A stretch of 44,532 nt of DNA from an uncultured Verrucomicrobiales bacterium (GTDB lineage: Bacteria > Verrucomicrobiota > Verrucomicrobiia > Verrucomicrobiales > Akkermansiaceae), in the NCBI GenBank assembly GCA_937905985.1, contig CALCWC010000055.1, positions 1 through 44,532 on the forward strand, written 5' to 3'. The position numbers were made by a program, and so were the translations under genes. A model generated the notes under the pieces. It did not search any database. It was not told the DNA's origin and saw only the letters and a list, made by a program, of their open reading frames with translations. Shown piece by piece: positions 9,253-17,222 of the stretch (position 1 is its first letter; the number at the start of each line of letters is the position of its first letter).

Positions 9253-10462
9253 TTGCCGCACAGAGTTCCCCATGTTCGCCGCCGGCGCCGCCGAGGCCGC
9301 GCCGGTGTACCTGGACAACGCCGCCACCACGCAGAAGCCGCAGGCGGTGCTGGACGCCCTGTACACCTACTACACCACGCAGAACGCCAACATCCACCGC
9401 GGAGCACACCGCCTGAGCCGCATCGCCACCGAACGGCACGAGCAGGCTCGCGCCGATGCCGCGGCCTTCCTGGGCGCCTCTTCCGCGGATGAGGTGGTGT
9501 TCACCTCCGGCTGCACGGCGGCCATCAACCTGGTGGCCATGGTGCTGGGATTCGCCGGCATGGTGGGGCAGGGGGATGAAATCGTGGTGACCACCGACGC
9601 GCACCATTCCAACATCGTGCCGTGGCAGATGCTCTGCGGGCGCGCGGGCGCACAGCTGCGCGTGGTGCCTCTCACCGCGGAACTCACCTTCGACATGGCG
9701 GCCTATACCGCGCTGCTCGGACCGCGCACGCGCGTGGTGGCCGTGCCGCAGATTTCCAACGCCCTCGGCCTGCTCAACCCCGTGGAGGAAATCATTGCCG
9801 CGGCCAAGCGCAACCGCGCGGACTGTATGGTGCTGGTGGACGGCGCGCAGGCGGTGGGCCACACCCCGCTGGATGTGGCCGCGCTGGGGTGCGACTTCTA
9901 TGCGTTCTCCGGGCACAAGGTGTACGCACCCACGGGCACGGGCGTGCTGTGGGGCAGGCGCGAGCTGCTGGAATCCCTGCCGCCGTGGCAGGGCGGCGGA
10001 GAGATGATTGATGAGGTCACCTTCGCCAAGACCACCTACAACAAACTCCCCTTCAAGTATGAGGCCGGCACCCCCAACATCGCCGGCAACATCGCCCTCG
10101 CCGCTGCCATGCGTTACGTGCAGGAAATCGGAGTGCAGGAAATCGCCGCGCACGAGCGCGCGCTCACCGACCGCCTGTACGACGGGCTCGGCGGGCTGGA
10201 CGGCGTGCGGGTGCTGGGCCCGCGTGGCGGGCGCGGCGCGCTGGTTTCCGTGGTGGTGGATGGCGTGCACCACTATGATTTGGGCACGCTGCTGGACCAG
10301 ATGGGCGTGGCGGTTCGCACGGGCCACCACTGCTGCCAGCCGCTCATGCAAAGCCTCGGCATCACGGGTACCGTGCGGTACTCCGTGGCCATGTACAACA
10401 ACGATGCGGACGTGGACGCCGCCCTCGACGCCACCCGGCGCGCCCTCCGCATGCTCCGATAA
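9245..10462 (+). CDS. sufS: Cysteine desulfurase, SufS type
   Basis: A PLP enzyme that takes sulfur from cysteine and passes it as a persulfide for Fe-S cluster assembly. The 405-residue product shows the class V aminotransferase features: YLDNAATTQKP at the N-terminus, the PLP-Schiff-base lysine K225 in FSGHKVYAPTGTG, and the active cysteine C363 in RTGHHCCQP. A second cysteine, C364, replaces the usual alanine (GHHCAQP). The ATG at 9245 lies within the end of the preceding gene. No sufBCD or sufE genes are in the window; neighbours are a C_GCAxxG_C_C protein, TerC and mrp. Confidence 0.94.
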   Translation: MRDCRTEFPMFAAGAAEAAPVYLDNAATTQKPQAVLDALYTYYTTQNANIHRGAHRLSRIATERHEQARADAAAFLGASSADEVVFTSGCTAAINLVAMVLGFAGMVGQGDEIVVTTDAHHSNIVPWQMLCGRAGAQLRVVPLTAELTFDMAAYTALLGPRTRVVAVPQISNALGLLNPVEEIIAAAKRNRADCMVLVDGAQAVGHTPLDVAALGCDFYAFSGHKVYAPTGTGVLWGRRELLESLPPWQGGGEMIDEVTFAKTTYNKLPFKYEAGTPNIAGNIALAAAMRYVQEIGVQEIAAHERALTDRLYDGLGGLDGVRVLGPRGGRGALVSVVVDGVHHYDLGTLLDQMGVAVRTGHHCCQPLMQSLGITGTVRYSVAMYNNDADVDAALDATRRALRMLR

Positions 10463-10485
10463 CCTTATCCCCACATTACACCACC

Positions 10486-10809
10486 ATGACAACTGCAGAA
10501 AAAGCACTGAGCACCTTCCGCCAACCTCCCCATTCCTACAACTGCGCGCAGACCGTCTGCGCCGCCTTCGGCAGAGAGGACCTGCTGGAGGAAATGGCCG
10601 CGTGCGGCGGCGGCAGGGCCCCGGAGGGCATGTGCGGCGCGCTCTACGGCGCCACGCGCGTGCTGCCGGACAAGGCGCAGCAGATTATCGAAGCCTTCCG
10701 CGCGGAGAACGGCGCCATCCACTGCCGCGAGCTGAAGGGCGCGAACCGCGTGCCGTGCACGCAGTGCGTGCGCTGCGCCGCCACCCTGGTGGAATCCCTG
10801 CAATCCTGA
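10486..10809 (+). CDS. C_GCAxxG_C_C family redox-type protein
   Basis: A 107-residue cysteine-rich protein matching the C_GCAxxG_C_C family, which is named for its conserved cysteine spacing. The residues visible are NCAQTVCAAF, CGGGRAPEGMCGALYGA and the C-terminal HCRELKG..VPCTQCVRCAA. The family is thought to bind a metal or cluster, or to act in thiol redox chemistry, but has no settled function. It starts 23 nt after sufS and 21 nt before the TerC gene, all on one strand. This suggests a role in sulfur or Fe-S handling, which is inference from context. No signal peptide. Confidence 0.85.
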   Translation: MTTAEKALSTFRQPPHSYNCAQTVCAAFGREDLLEEMAACGGGRAPEGMCGALYGATRVLPDKAQQIIEAFRAENGAIHCRELKGANRVPCTQCVRCAATLVESLQS

Positions 10810-10830
10810 TTCCCCTCATCTTGAACCGCC

Positions 10831-11688
10831 ATGTTTGAAGGAGTCGTCAACGCCTGGCAGAGCATCCCGGATATGGGAGCGTTCCTGTATGCCAGCGGCA
10901 TGGTCATCTTCAATCTCATCCTGATTGAAGGCCTGCTCTCCGTGGACAACGCGCTGGGTATCGCCGCCATGGCCGCCCAGCTGCCCAAGCACCAGCAGAA
11001 GCCCGCCCTGCGCTGGGGCCTGGTGGGCGCGTACACCTTCCGCGGCATCGCACTCGCCCTGGTGGCTTGGCTCATGCACAACATGTGGGTCAAGTGGTTC
11101 GGCGCCGTCTACCTCATCTACCTGGGCTGCGAGCACGTGCAGCTGCGCCCCAAGGCTGAGGGCTCCGAATCCCACCACATGCGCCAGGGCAAGTCCTTCC
11201 TCATGACCATCCTCAGCATTGAGATGATGGACCTCTCGCTCTCGCTGGACAACGTGGTGGCCGCCGTCGGCATGGTGAACAACGTCACGGAAATCCCGGA
11301 GGCCCTGCACATCTGGGTGGTCTGCATTGGCGTGTTCATCGGCATTGCCGCGCTGCGGTTGGTGGCCGGCTGGTGCATCGGTATCATTGAGAAGCACCCC
11401 ATCCTCAACTACACGGCGTTCCTGCTGGTGGGCTTCGTGGGTGCGGTGCTGTGCGCGGAGCTTGCCCTGGAGCAGTTCGGTATCGAGTTCCACATGGGCA
11501 TCATCTTCAAGTTCAGCATGATTTGCAGTATTGTGGCGGCCACCCTGCTTTACGAGCGCCTGCCGTGGATGCGCCGTGTGCTGCATCCTTTCGTCTACGC
11601 CTTCCGCGCGTGCTGCTCCGCCTTCGTGTGGGTGGTGGAATCTATCATCATGCCCTGGAAGCGATTCTCCAAGAAACCCCAATCCTGA
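10831..11688 (+). CDS. TerC-family integral membrane protein
   Basis: A 285-residue polytopic membrane protein with about seven hydrophobic helices. It carries the two internal-repeat signatures of the TerC family, SVDNALGIAAMA (near residue 37) and LSLDNVVAAVGM (near residue 138). The paired Asp-Asn motifs lie in membrane helices and are thought to handle metal ions; TerC homologues export manganese in some bacteria and aid metalation of secreted enzymes. The C-terminal 35 residues are basic and cytoplasmic or amphipathic. It sits 9 nt upstream of mrp in the Fe-S/metal gene run. The substrate is not evident. Confidence 0.9.
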   Translation: MFEGVVNAWQSIPDMGAFLYASGMVIFNLILIEGLLSVDNALGIAAMAAQLPKHQQKPALRWGLVGAYTFRGIALALVAWLMHNMWVKWFGAVYLIYLGCEHVQLRPKAEGSESHHMRQGKSFLMTILSIEMMDLSLSLDNVVAAVGMVNNVTEIPEALHIWVVCIGVFIGIAALRLVAGWCIGIIEKHPILNYTAFLLVGFVGAVLCAELALEQFGIEFHMGIIFKFSMICSIVAATLLYERLPWMRRVLHPFVYAFRACCSAFVWVVESIIMPWKRFSKKPQS

Positions 11689-11697
11689 TTTCAACCT

Positions 11698-12774
11698 ATG
11701 CCTGATTCCAAACTGACCCCCGAGCTCATCCGCGCCGCCCTCACCACCGTGAAATATCCCGGCTTCAGCCGTGATATCGTCTCCTTCGGCCTCGTCAAGA
11801 ACATCGATGTCTCGCCGGAGGGACACGTCAAGGTGGACCTGGTGGTGGAAAGCCGCAACGGCGATGTCCCGCGCTACATCTACGAGAACGTGATGGGCGT
11901 GATTAAGGAGCTGCCCGGCCTTGCCAAGCTGGATGTCAACATCGAGCACCACGCCCCCGAACAGAAGAAGGCCAAGGGGCCCAACGACGACCCCGCCGAC
12001 TGGAAGTCCAGCGTGCCCGGCGTGAAACACGTGATTGCCGTGGCCTCCGGCAAAGGCGGCGTGGGCAAGAGCACCGTCTCCGCCAACCTGGCCGTGGCTC
12101 TCAGCCGCCTCGGCTACCGCACCGGCCTGCTGGATTTGGACATTTACGGCCCGTCCATGGCGCTCATGTTCGGCACGAAGGAGCGCCCCGGCTGCACGGA
12201 CAAGGAGCAGTTCCTGCCCGTGGAGGCCCACGGCGTGAAGCTGCTCTCCATGGGCCTGATGATTGACGAGGCCTCCCCCGTGGCCGTGCGCGGCCCGCTC
12301 GCCACGCGCTACGTGCAGCAGTTCCTGCGCGATGTGGATTGGGGCGGCCTGGACTTCCTCATCCTGGACATGCCTCCGGGTACGGGCGACATCCAGCTCA
12401 CCATCGTGCAGACCGTGGAGCTGGCGGGCGCCGTTATCGTCACCACCCCGCAGGAGGTCGCGCTCATCGATGCCCGCAAGGCTGTCAGCCTCTTCCAGCG
12501 CGTCAACACCCCCATCCTCGGCATCATCGAGAACATGAGCTACTTCGTCTGCCCCAGCGACGGTTTGGTCTACAACATCTTCGGCGAGGGCGGCGGCGAG
12601 CGCGAGGCCCAGAAGCTCGGCGTGCCCCTGCTCGGCAAGGTTCCGCTGGACATTGGAACCCGCTCCTGCGGCGACGAGGGCCATCCCGTGGCCCTGGAGG
12701 ACCCCGGCCAGAACCGCGTGGCAGCCGCCTTCCACGGCATCGGCCAGATGCTCGCCAGCGTCTTGGGAGAATAA
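11698..12774 (+). CDS. mrp: Mrp/ApbC-type P-loop ATPase, Fe-S cluster carrier
   Basis: A cytoplasmic scaffold or carrier that delivers Fe-S clusters to apo-proteins. It has an N-terminal MIP18/DUF59 domain (residues 1-85) followed by the ParA/MinD-like ATPase. The deviant Walker A is GKGGVGKST (118-126), the switch region is DMPPGTGDIQLT (224-235), and the late segment is ENMSYFVCPSDG. Most bacterial Mrp proteins have CxxC at this last position to bridge a cluster between two subunits; here only C285 remains, because CPSD replaces CPxC. Some other lineages also lack it. The stop overlaps the next ATG by 1 nt, so the IdeS-like gene is coupled to it. Confidence 0.92.
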   Translation: MPDSKLTPELIRAALTTVKYPGFSRDIVSFGLVKNIDVSPEGHVKVDLVVESRNGDVPRYIYENVMGVIKELPGLAKLDVNIEHHAPEQKKAKGPNDDPADWKSSVPGVKHVIAVASGKGGVGKSTVSANLAVALSRLGYRTGLLDLDIYGPSMALMFGTKERPGCTDKEQFLPVEAHGVKLLSMGLMIDEASPVAVRGPLATRYVQQFLRDVDWGGLDFLILDMPPGTGDIQLTIVQTVELAGAVIVTTPQEVALIDARKAVSLFQRVNTPILGIIENMSYFVCPSDGLVYNIFGEGGGEREAQKLGVPLLGKVPLDIGTRSCGDEGHPVALEDPGQNRVAAAFHGIGQMLASVLGE

Positions 12775-13673
12775 TGAAAAGCCTCTTCTCAGCCCTGTTG
12801 GCATGCCTGCTGCCGCCGTTGGCGGCAGCGGAGTTCTGGGCATCCGGCGTTTCCACGGAGCAGGGCTGGTACGATGCCAACAAGTCCTTCCCCCCGGAGG
12901 ACGCGGACCGCGAAATGTGCTGGGCGGCATCCGCCGCGAACATCATCGACTGGTGGCAGCGCGAGCACGCCGACATCATGGCGAAAAGCGGCGTGGACCC
13001 CTCCCTGCGGGAGCCGGGTGCCGTGTGGCACCTGCTGCGGGATTCTTTCGAGAACGCGTCCGGCTTCGCCGTCTACGGCATGGCATGGTATTTCCTGGAC
13101 CTGTTCCCTGTTCCGGAGCCGCCCCTGACCGAATACGGGCAGGGCAGGGGCGGGTACTACCGCCATGCCGTCATGGATGACGTGCTTACCACGGAAGAGT
13201 CCCTGTCGCTGATACCGCAACTCATCACCATGGCGGATGAAGGCGTGGATGCGCAGGTGCTTGCCCTCAAGCTGCGCGACGTGCTGGAATCCGGCCGCCC
13301 CCTCTCCCTCATCCTCGGCGGGAACGAGACCGTGCATGCCGCCACCCTGTGGGGCGGCGTATTCGATGACGCCACCGGCATGCCCCTCACGCTCTACCTC
13401 ACGGATTCCGACGACTACGCCCTGCGCACCGCGTTCCAGGTGCCCCAAATCTTCTCTGCCAACGTGGCGCTCATCGAAGCCACCCTGCCAGATGCCCTGG
13501 ACCCCACCCCGGTCCTTGGAATCACCTCCTTCATCGTCGACGAGTTGCCCTGGTACGGGGATGACATGTACATCCTCGGCGCCTCCTTCCTCGGCTTCCC
13601 CTATCACGTCCCGGAGCCCACCACCCTCCCCCTGCTGGCACTTGCCGCCCTGGCCGCAAGACGCCGCAAATAA
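12774..13673 (+). CDS. IdeS-like secreted cysteine protease A with PEP-CTERM-like tail
   Basis: A 299-residue exported protein resembling the IdeS/Mac (peptidase C66) family, whose streptococcal founder cleaves the IgG hinge. After a signal peptide (1-19) come GWYDANKSF, REMCWAASAANIIDWW with the presumed nucleophile C49, H188 in VHAATLWGG, and D211/D213 in YLTDSDD. The spacing is close to IdeS (C94, H262, D284, D286); the Lys-Cys distance is two residues longer than in IdeS. The end has a VPEP motif, a hydrophobic stretch and ARRRK, a PEP-CTERM-like sorting tail predicting an outer-surface position. It is coupled to mrp by ATG/TAA overlap, an odd partner for a secreted protease. Substrate unknown; antibody cleavage is only a possibility. 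Confidence 0.85.
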   Translation: MKSLFSALLACLLPPLAAAEFWASGVSTEQGWYDANKSFPPEDADREMCWAASAANIIDWWQREHADIMAKSGVDPSLREPGAVWHLLRDSFENASGFAVYGMAWYFLDLFPVPEPPLTEYGQGRGGYYRHAVMDDVLTTEESLSLIPQLITMADEGVDAQVLALKLRDVLESGRPLSLILGGNETVHAATLWGGVFDDATGMPLTLYLTDSDDYALRTAFQVPQIFSANVALIEATLPDALDPTPVLGITSFIVDELPWYGDDMYILGASFLGFPYHVPEPTTLPLLALAALAARRRK

Positions 13674-13701
13674 TGGAGATTGACGGATTTTTTCTTTTTT
13701 T

Positions 13702-13730
13702 TTGACAATTCGGGCGGAAAGTTGCTTAAA
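13702..13730 (+). promoter_or_regulatory. Probable promoter of the lipoprotein gene
   Basis: TTGACA (13702-13707), 17-nt spacer and a poor -10, CTTAAA (13725-13730). A T-rich tract lies just upstream (13687-13703) and could serve in terminating the preceding transcript. Confidence 0.45.
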
Positions 13731-13742
13731 GGGGGTAGAGAA

Positions 13743-14312
13743 ATGATGGAACACCAACCATACGGATACATATTGGCATGTGCCTGCGCCTCGCTGCTTC
13801 TTGCCCAGTGTTCAGGCGGCCAGGCTTCCGACACCCCAAGAGTGAATGACCGCTATATACGCAAAGGGCAGTACACGCCCACAGAGGATGCGGAAAAGGC
13901 GCGTTCAAGCCGCAAGTTCGTGGACAATTTGCAGGCGCTCGCACGCTCTTGCACGGATGTGCGGCTGGTCTTCAGCGATTGCGGGGTCTCCGGTATCGAA
14001 AACAGGGAGATTCCGCTCTCCCGGGCGGAGAAGGCGGAACTGCTCAGCCTCATCCTCAAAATAGAGCCTGTGAAGGACGACAATTGCGTCGCCTTCGACC
14101 CCGCATTTATCATATATATGCTTTTCACCATGCCGGACGGCACTGTTCAGCGTGTTTCCTACCCCAAAGTCGCCGGACACAGCTGTGTCAGCATGGACGG
14201 CTATGCCTTTATGTGCTGGTGCGCCCTGCCGAATGCCGATGCCGCGCGCTGGCACGACCTCGCCAAGTATGATTGGATTCTGGAGCAGCTGCGGAAGGAC
14301 GGGAAAAAGTAA
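13743..14312 (+). CDS. Hypothetical lipoprotein
   Basis: An unrecognised protein of 189 residues. Near the N-terminus ILACACASLLLAQCSGG forms a hydrophobic segment ending in a lipobox (LAQC), so it is probably lipidated and held in a membrane. The mature part has several cysteines (SCTDVRLVFSDCG, DDNC, HSCVS, MCWC) but no known motif. The start is 13743 or the next ATG at 13746; GGGGG lies 8-12 nt upstream. The longer open frame from 13680 begins in a poly-T tract and is unlikely. Promoter-like boxes at 13702-13730 suggest independent expression. An AT-rich hairpin after the gene may end its transcript. Confidence 0.75.
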   Translation: MMEHQPYGYILACACASLLLAQCSGGQASDTPRVNDRYIRKGQYTPTEDAEKARSSRKFVDNLQALARSCTDVRLVFSDCGVSGIENREIPLSRAEKAELLSLILKIEPVKDDNCVAFDPAFIIYMLFTMPDGTVQRVSYPKVAGHSCVSMDGYAFMCWCALPNADAARWHDLAKYDWILEQLRKDGKK

Positions 14313-14329
14313 GGGCCGCACACCCTCCC

Positions 14330-14384
14330 ACTGAAAAAACTTCTCGTTTCTCGGTTTTTTTTCATTGTACTGAAAAAAACTTCT
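14330..14384 (+). repeat. Direct repeat and AT-rich hairpin upstream of the AAA_14 gene
   Basis: ACTGAAAAAACTTCT occurs at 14330-14344 and again with one extra A at 14369-14384, where it abuts the -35 box. The first copy also pairs with GTTTTTTTTCA (about 14351-14363), giving an A:U-rich hairpin with a T run that could terminate the lipoprotein mRNA. Confidence 0.5.
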
Positions 14385-14412
14385 TGCAAAGGGGCTCGGA
14401 ATGTTGTAGTGT
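14384..14412 (+). promoter_or_regulatory. Promoter of the AAA_14 ATPase gene
   Basis: TTGCAA (14384-14389), 17-nt spacer, TAGTGT (14407-14412). The leader to ATG 14434 is about 15 nt and includes AGGGGA (14422-14427), a usable ribosome-binding site. Confidence 0.6.
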
Positions 14413-14433
14413 CAATCCCATAGGGGATGCATT

Positions 14434-15669
14434 ATGATAGAGCGACCGACCTATATCCGCCAGATGAAGGATTTTCAGGACAAGGGCCTGATCAAAATCC
14501 TCACGGGCGTGCGCCGCTGCGGCAAATCAACCCTGTTCGAGCTCTTCCGGCGGGAATTGAGGCGCCAGGGGGTTGAGGAGGCGCAGATGCTGGGCATCAA
14601 CCTGGAGGACGTGGCGAACGAGCCCTTGCTGGATTACCACAGGCTGCACGACTACATAGCGGAGCGCATGCTGCCGGACAAGCGCAACTACGTGTTCCTG
14701 GACGAGGTGCAGAACGTGCGGGATTTCCAGCGGGCAGTGCGCAGCTTGATGGACCGCGGCAACATCGACCTGTACCTCACCGGCTCCAACTCGCGCCTGC
14801 AGTCCGGGGAATGGGCCACCTCCATCGCCGGGCGCTATGTTGAAATCCACGTGTTGCCGCTTTCTTTGAAGGAATACGCGGAGGCGCACCCGGAGCTGCG
14901 CGGGCAGCCCGATGACCTGTACGACGCCTATCTGCACGACACCGCCTTCCCGCAGGCCACTCATTTCGATGCCGACCGCCACGCGGAGGAAACCGCCCGC
15001 TACCTGGAGGACCTGTACCACAGCATCGTCATCAAGGATATCGCCGCCAACAAGGGCATCCGCGAACTCGCCCGCCTGGAGCGCGTGCTCGCCTTCATGG
15101 CCAATGCCATCGGCTCGGAAATATCCGTGAAGAAGATTGCGGACACCATGGGCTCGGATGGCGTCAAGGTATCCGTCAACACCGTGGAGAGCTACCTCCA
15201 GGCCTTCCGCGACAGCTACCTCTTGTACAAGGTGGACCGCTACGATGTGAAGGGGCGCAAGCTGCTCAAGACCCTCAACAAGTATTACCTCGTGGATTTG
15301 GGGCTGCGCACGCTGCTCATGGGGCAGGACCGCGAGGACTCCGGCCACATGCTGGAGAACCTGGTGTATTTCGAGCTGCTGCGCCGCGGCTGGCGCGTCT
15401 CCATCGGCAAGGTGGACCGCTGGGATGCCGCCGCGCGCAAAACAAATTCCATAGAGGTGGATTTCGTAGCCCGCAAGGGCAGGACCGTCGCCTACTACCA
15501 GGTGAGCGAAAGCATCACCGATCCCGCCACGCGGGCGCGCGAGCTGGCTTCCCTGCAAGCCATACGCGACAACCACCCGAAGTTCATCCTCACGCGCGAC
15601 CACTCCACCGCAGACTATGGCGGCATCCGCCACATCAACGCGGTGCGCTGGCTATTGGGGGAGGAATAA
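14434..15669 (+). CDS. AAA_14/DUF4143-type ATP-binding protein
   Basis: A 411-residue cytoplasmic ATPase of the widespread AAA_14 plus DUF4143 family. It has Walker A GVRRCGKST (about 25-33), Walker B YVFLDEVQ, a sensor-like LTGSNS and the RYVEIHVLPLSLKEY segment. A winged-helix-like middle (VKKIADTMGSDGVKVSVNTVESYLQAF) and the C-terminal DUF4143 nuclease-like part (ENLVYFELLRRGW..SIEVDFVARKG) follow. These genes are common in gut bacteria and often accessory; their role is unknown, with proposals including toxin-like or DNA-related functions. The C-terminal E-D-K-like residues resemble a PD-(D/E)xK fold, seen only as a short match. It has its own promoter and appears monocistronic. Confidence 0.88.
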   Translation: MIERPTYIRQMKDFQDKGLIKILTGVRRCGKSTLFELFRRELRRQGVEEAQMLGINLEDVANEPLLDYHRLHDYIAERMLPDKRNYVFLDEVQNVRDFQRAVRSLMDRGNIDLYLTGSNSRLQSGEWATSIAGRYVEIHVLPLSLKEYAEAHPELRGQPDDLYDAYLHDTAFPQATHFDADRHAEETARYLEDLYHSIVIKDIAANKGIRELARLERVLAFMANAIGSEISVKKIADTMGSDGVKVSVNTVESYLQAFRDSYLLYKVDRYDVKGRKLLKTLNKYYLVDLGLRTLLMGQDREDSGHMLENLVYFELLRRGWRVSIGKVDRWDAAARKTNSIEVDFVARKGRTVAYYQVSESITDPATRARELASLQAIRDNHPKFILTRDHSTADYGGIRHINAVRWLLGEE

Positions 15670-15699
15670 CGGGAAGCCCCATGCCGTGGCGGATTAGGA

Positions 15700-15729
15700 T
15701 TGCCGCGGGCAGGCGGCGTGTGATATATT
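15700..15729 (+). promoter_or_regulatory. Promoter of the small secreted protein gene
   Basis: TTGCCG (15700-15705), 18-nt spacer, TATATT (15724-15729). Only 7 nt separate the -10 box from the ATG at 15737, predicting a leaderless transcript. Confidence 0.6.
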
Positions 15730-15736
15730 GCCAGGC

Positions 15737-16216
15737 ATGAAGATTTTCAAGACGGCAATGTTGGCGGTGGCACTGGGGTGCATGAGCTCCGTGTGGGGAC
15801 AGGTGGAGCGGCTGAGCGGCCTTGGATTGGAGTGGGCGACCAGGGCGCCCGCCGAGAATTCCCCCGAATGGCAAAAGATGGTGGAGGGAAGCACCGTCCT
15901 TGTGCGCGCCCAGTGCCGCGTGTTCTACCGCCACGTCCATGTGGAGCAGACGGAACAGGGCCGCGTGGCGCACTACCGCACCGTCTGGTTTGTGAGGGTG
16001 CTGGAGACCTACAAGGGCGATGTGGGCATCGGCGATTTCGTCTGCTTCGAGGAGGAGTCGGAATCCACCACCTCCCTGCCTGTGCACACGGATGACAACC
16101 ACACGCCCCAACCCTTCTGCGAGTGCATTCTGGCCGCGCGGCAAGCGGAACTCGTCTCCCCGCACAACTACATGCTGCGCGGCGTCGCCCTCATGGACCT
16201 CCCCACCGCGCACTAA
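15737..16216 (+). CDS. Hypothetical small secreted protein
   Basis: An unrecognised 159-residue protein with a signal peptide (MKIFKTAMLAVALGCMSSVWG). The mature part has a beta-rich pattern (STVLVRAQCRVFYRHVHVEQ, YRTVWFVRVLETYKGDVGIGDFVCFEE) similar in style to small periplasmic domains in which a cargo or metal may be bound, but no family motif was found. Four cysteines occur, among them the closely spaced FCEC. The start at 15737 is fixed by the promoter; a TTG three codons earlier would fall inside the -10 box. It faces the minus-strand operon tail to tail across 31 nt. Confidence 0.7.
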   Translation: MKIFKTAMLAVALGCMSSVWGQVERLSGLGLEWATRAPAENSPEWQKMVEGSTVLVRAQCRVFYRHVHVEQTEQGRVAHYRTVWFVRVLETYKGDVGIGDFVCFEEESESTTSLPVHTDDNHTPQPFCECILAARQAELVSPHNYMLRGVALMDLPTAH

Positions 16217-16247
16217 ACAGCATCGCGGGGTCCCTGCAAATCGTCAA

Positions 16248-17219
16248 TCACTCGTCCTCCTCGTCCAGAATATCCGCGGCGTGGGCGGGGGCGGACATAT
16301 CGGGCTGCGGGAGTTCCAGACCGATGATCCAGGGCTGGTATTCCGGCGGAATGGGGGCGGTGACGGCAATGCGCCTGCCGCTCTGGGGGTGGTTGAAGGC
16401 AAGCTGCCAGGCGTGGAGCATGAGGCGCCCGGGCTTGGCCTTCTGGCGCTGCGGGTGGGCATAGATGCAATCCCCCACCAGCGGGTGTCCCAGGTGCAGC
16501 ATGTGTACGCGTATCTGGTGTGTGCGGCCCGTGTGGAGCGTGCACATCACCAGGGTGGAATCCGTGGACGCATCATAGTGCAGCACGCGCCAATCCGTGA
16601 TGGCGGGCTTGCCGCTGCCGGGGTTGACCACGCACATCTTCATGCGGTTGACGGGGTGGCGGCCAATGTTGGTGAAGACGGTGCCCTCGTCCTCCTTCGG
16701 CCTGCCTTGAACCACGGCCAGGTACACTTTGGAGGTGATGCGGCGCGCAAACTGCGTGGTGAGCGACAAATGCGCGGCATCGTTCTTGGCCACCACAATG
16801 CATCCGCTCGTGTCCTTGTCCAGGCGGTGCACGATGCCCGGTCGCTCCACGCCGCCTATGCCAGACAAATCTCCGCAGTGGAACAGCACGGCGTTCACCA
16901 GCGTGCCGTCCGGGTTGCCCGCGGCGGGGTGCACCACCATGCCGCTCTCCTTGTCGATGACGATGACGTCGGCGTCCTCGTACAGCACGGAGATGGGGAT
17001 GTCCTGCGGCTGCGCCTCCGCGGCCACGGGCTCCGGGATGGTGACCTCGATGCGCATGCCGCGCTCCACCGGGGTCTTGGGCTTTGCGGAGGCTCCGTTC
17101 ACCAAGATATCCCCGCTCTTGAGCAGGGCCTGAATGCGCGCGCGGGAAAGTTCCGGCAGCTTCCCGACCAGGTACTGGTCGAGCCGCGCGCCGCTGCTGT
17201 CATCCACCACAATGACCAT
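16248..17219 (-). CDS. rluD: RluD-family rRNA pseudouridine synthase
   Basis: It converts specific uridines of 23S rRNA to pseudouridine. The 323-residue protein has an N-terminal S4 RNA-binding domain (RLDQYLVGKLPELSRARIQALLKSGDILVNG) and the catalytic core with HRLDKDTSG, whose aspartate attacks the base. LHTGRTHQIRVHM and the VYLAVVQG segment fit RluC/RluD. The C-terminus (DILDEEDE) is acidic. RluD is the nearest assignment by domain order, but the exact target uridines cannot be read from sequence. It starts 3 nt after the Nif3-like gene's stop, in an operon led by hprK. Confidence 0.93.
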   Translation of the reverse strand: MVIVVDDSSGARLDQYLVGKLPELSRARIQALLKSGDILVNGASAKPKTPVERGMRIEVTIPEPVAAEAQPQDIPISVLYEDADVIVIDKESGMVVHPAAGNPDGTLVNAVLFHCGDLSGIGGVERPGIVHRLDKDTSGCIVVAKNDAAHLSLTTQFARRITSKVYLAVVQGRPKEDEGTVFTNIGRHPVNRMKMCVVNPGSGKPAITDWRVLHYDASTDSTLVMCTLHTGRTHQIRVHMLHLGHPLVGDCIYAHPQRQKAKPGRLMLHAWQLAFNHPQSGRRIAVTAPIPPEYQPWIIGLELPQPDMSAPAHAADILDEEDE

Positions 17220-17222
17220 GCC

